A stretch of 7,813 bases of DNA from Bacteroidota bacterium. GTDB taxonomy: Bacteria; Bacteroidota; Ignavibacteria; Ignavibacteriales; Ignavibacteriaceae. The notes beneath the pieces are model-generated. The model saw nothing but the letters and a program-made list of their open reading frames with translations, searched no databases and was not told where the DNA came from. This document shows, one piece after another, positions 6,132-7,813 of the stretch; the first letter of the stretch is position 1; each line of letters starts with the position of its first letter. The stretch is taken from positions 1 to 7,813 of the forward strand of contig JAJYOQ010000183.1 in the NCBI GenBank assembly GCA_021796135.1, read 5' to 3'. Made by a program: the position numbers and the translations under genes.

Positions 6132-7700
6132 TTAAGCAAGCGAATTTCGTAAGAATTTTATTGCTTTTGCAATATTATTGATGATATCTTCTGCTGTATA
6201 AGAATATTCTGTAAAATTCTTTAATAATAAATCGGCAGATAAACTATGCAGATAAACCCCGGTGATTACTGAACTTTCAATTAATTTCTGTTGTGCAATT
6301 AATCCGGATAAGATTCCTGTAAGTACGTCTCCCGATCCGAATTTTGCCATCCCGGGATTTCCTGATGTGTTAATGAGTGCGTCTCCTGAAGGTGTGAAAA
6401 TTATTGTCGGCGCTCCTTTTAATACCAAATAACTTCCGGTTCCTTGAGAAAAATCTTTCCCGTGTTTTAAAATATCTTTTTGCAATTCTGATACGGAAAT
6501 ACCTATCAAATTTGCAAACTCGCCGTGATGCGGTGTCAAAGTACAATTATGTAGATCTAAATTTTTATACCTTCCTTTGCTTATAGCAAAAATAGCATCT
6601 GCATCTATTACCATCCTTTTATTATTTCTGTTATTAATAAGTTTAATAACGGCATTCTGAGTACTTTCATTCCTGCCTAAACCGGGACCGATTGCAATAA
6701 CATCTGCCCATTCTATTCTGCTGCCTATTTCTTCTAAGTTATCTTCAGTTAAAATTCCTGTATTATTATCTTGATAATCTTGTACTACTATTTCAAGGAA
6801 TCTTTTGTGAATAAACTTTTTTGCCGATTTTGGGAAGAAAAGCACGGAGGCGCCGGCTCCAATCCTTAATGTAGAAATGGAAGAGAGTATAGCTGCACCG
6901 GGTAAACTTGCCGATCCGGCAATTGTAAAAACTTTTCCTGAGGAATATTTATTTATGTTTTTATTTTTCTTAGGCAAATTTTCTAATGCATCTTCTGGCT
7001 CGATTAAGTATTCATTGACTGAAAGTCGGTTGAAATAATCATCGTTTATTCCAATATTTCCTATTACTGTCTCTCCGCTGTTTAATTTTCCGCTTCCGAA
7101 AAATAGTCCTTTCTTAAATTCAGCTAAAGAAATTGTGAAGTCAGACCGAAAGATTTCTTCTCCGTAACCGGTATCCGGATTTAAACCTGTCGGAATATCA
7201 ATAGCAATTTTATAGCAATTAATTTTATTAAGGCTATTAATTATTTCTGAGTAGGGAAGTCTTAAACTTCCGGTTGAACCCGTCCCAAGAATTGCATCAA
7301 AAACTACATCACATTTATATAGAGGATTAAGATCCTTAACTTTTGAGTATTTAACTAATTTAATTTTCTTGTTTTCAGCGGATAAATTCTTTAAAATATT
7401 AAAATTAAATGCAGCATCAGCCGAAAACTCTTTTTCATTTCCGGTATATATTACAATTACATTAAAACCATTATTGGAAAAATGCCTGGCTGCGGCAAAT
7501 CCGTCTCCTCCGTTATTGCCCTTTCCGCAAACAAATCCTATTTTATTTACGGGTAATTGCAGCTCTTCAAATTTGTTAACCGAATGATTAAAAATTTGAA
7601 TGGCTGCATTTTCCATTAATATAATTCCGGGAATATAAAGCTGATTTATAGCATAATTATCAACTTCACGAATTTGTCGGGTTGAATATAGGGGTATCAT
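6132..7700 (-). CDS. nnr: Bifunctional NAD(P)H-hydrate epimerase / ADP-dependent NAD(P)H-hydrate dehydratase
   Basis: The enzyme repairs NADHX and NADPHX, hydrated dead-end forms of the cofactors. The N-terminal YjeF domain (about 1-225) interconverts the R and S epimers. The C-terminal ribokinase-like domain (about 245-520) dehydrates the S form using ADP (ATP in eukaryotes). Epimerase motifs are CGKGNNGGDG at 58-67, DAILGTG at 135-141 and AIDIPTGL at 166-173 (Asp168). Dehydratase motifs are IAGSASLPGAA at 260-270, IGPGLGR at 337-343, IDADAI at 365-370, TPHHGEF at 389-395, LKG at 427-429, and the nucleotide-binding GNPGMAKFGSGDVLTG at 447-462 with the expected catalytic Asp458. At 522 residues it has normal length for the fused form, and both halves look active. 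It is the first gene of the minus-strand cluster, with a TAnnTTTG promoter-like box 21 bp upstream. The ATG at 7700 has no obvious Shine-Dalgarno. Confidence 0.95.
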   Translation of the reverse strand: MIPLYSTRQIREVDNYAINQLYIPGIILMENAAIQIFNHSVNKFEELQLPVNKIGFVCGKGNNGGDGFAAARHFSNNGFNVIVIYTGNEKEFSADAAFNFNILKNLSAENKKIKLVKYSKVKDLNPLYKCDVVFDAILGTGSTGSLRLPYSEIINSLNKINCYKIAIDIPTGLNPDTGYGEEIFRSDFTISLAEFKKGLFFGSGKLNSGETVIGNIGINDDYFNRLSVNEYLIEPEDALENLPKKNKNINKYSSGKVFTIAGSASLPGAAILSSISTLRIGAGASVLFFPKSAKKFIHKRFLEIVVQDYQDNNTGILTEDNLEEIGSRIEWADVIAIGPGLGRNESTQNAVIKLINNRNNKRMVIDADAIFAISKGRYKNLDLHNCTLTPHHGEFANLIGISVSELQKDILKHGKDFSQGTGSYLVLKGAPTIIFTPSGDALINTSGNPGMAKFGSGDVLTGILSGLIAQQKLIESSVITGVYLHSLSADLLLKNFTEYSYTAEDIINNIAKAIKFLRNSLA

Positions 7701-7721
7701 TGTTAGTTCTAATTTTATTTA

Positions 7722-7729
7722 CAAAGTTA
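7722..7729 (-). promoter_or_regulatory. Candidate Bacteroidota-type -7 box upstream of nnr
   Basis: TAACTTTG on the minus strand matches the TAnnTTTG -7 consensus of Bacteroidota housekeeping promoters exactly. It ends 21 bp before the nnr ATG, which would give a short leader of about 15 bases. The upstream -33 element (TTTG or TTG) is missing at about 19-20 bp; a T-run (GCTTTTTT) is found instead. It would be the promoter of the whole nnr-DUF218-nusB-UMF1 cluster. Confidence 0.35.
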
Positions 7730-7783
7730 AAGGATTAAAACTTTATAAAAAAGCTAATGATGATAAGATTAGTTTGTTAACTT

Positions 7784-7813
7784 ATGTTTTGGATTCCTGT
7801 AATGAATTTACAG
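7784..7813 (+). CDS. Possible start of a divergent + strand gene running off the window (partial)
   Basis: ATG at 7784 opens a frame (MFWIPVMNLQ) that is uninterrupted to the window end, with a second in-frame ATG at 7802. Ten codons cannot be identified. There is no clear ribosome binding site, and the end of this stretch is an inverted repeat, so it may simply be intergenic DNA. On the minus strand the same bases could also hold the last codons of an upstream gene (a frame reading VNSLQESKT then stop). I cannot choose between these options. Confidence 0.15.
   Translation, partial: MFWIPVMNLQ
7797..7813. repeat. Perfect inverted repeat at the window edge
   Basis: CTGTAA (7797-7802) and TTACAG (7808-7813) are perfect inverted copies separated by 5 bases. 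The repeat reaches the last base of the window, so its full length is unknown. It lies about 100 bp upstream of the nnr ATG and could be an operator, part of a terminator stem of an unseen neighbour, or chance. Confidence 0.3.

Noticed and set aside
6404..7587. Two + strand open frames (6404-6586 and 7369-7587) opposite nnr
   Set aside because: Both mirror conserved epimerase/dehydratase motifs and have no support of their own.
1..7813. Mobile elements, CRISPR, tRNA/rRNA, toxin-antitoxin or defence genes
   Set aside because: I saw no transposase, integrase, spaced direct repeats, tRNA-like folds or defence motifs. All large open frames are accounted for by housekeeping or envelope families.

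Overview
This is an AT-rich window (roughly one third G+C by eye) from a bacterial chromosome. It holds five complete, ordinary-looking genes. The citrate synthase of the eukaryotic/mitochondrial type, the very AT-rich coding sequences, the weak or absent Shine-Dalgarno sequences and one Bacteroidota-style promoter box (TAnnTTTG) together suggest the Bacteroidota/Chlorobiota/Ignavibacteriota branch. A low-GC Ignavibacteria-type organism is my best guess. That placement is inference; no rRNA or other marker is present to settle it.

Layout. The left edge (1-62) appears to hold the last codons of a + strand gene and a weak hairpin plus T-run. These lie against the 3' end of a minus-strand citrate synthase gene (45-1322). 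A 334-bp AT-rich divergent intergenic region (1323-1656) separates it from a + strand gene for an exported Sel1-repeat protein (1657-3228). That gene converges, with only 27 bp between stop codons, on a four-gene minus-strand cluster. In transcription order the cluster is: bifunctional NAD(P)HX epimerase/dehydratase (nnr, 7700-6132), a membrane-anchored DUF218/YdcF-SanA-like protein (6117-5083), NusB (4998-4522) and a UMF1/Atg22-type MFS permease (4512-3256). The junctions in this cluster are 14, 84 and 9 bp, so the genes are probably cotranscribed, possibly with a secondary promoter in front of nusB. The right edge (7701-7813) is the nnr upstream region, with a candidate promoter and an inverted repeat touching the window end.

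Functions. Citrate synthase feeds acetyl-CoA into the TCA cycle. Nnr repairs damaged NADH/NADPH. NusB serves rRNA antitermination and transcript elongation. The DUF218 protein is probably a cell-envelope protein, the UMF1 permease exports or imports an unknown small molecule, and the Sel1 protein is probably a periplasmic or surface scaffold. There is no obvious shared pathway in the nnr-DUF218-nusB-UMF1 cluster beyond housekeeping.

I found no mobile element, CRISPR array, RNA gene, defence system or biosynthetic cluster, and no convincing evidence of a new biological system. The points worth a second look are modest. They are the two-block Sel1 protein with its odd start region, the promoter/repeat arrangement ahead of citrate synthase, the multi-pass DUF218 protein, and small inverted repeats in the intergenic regions.
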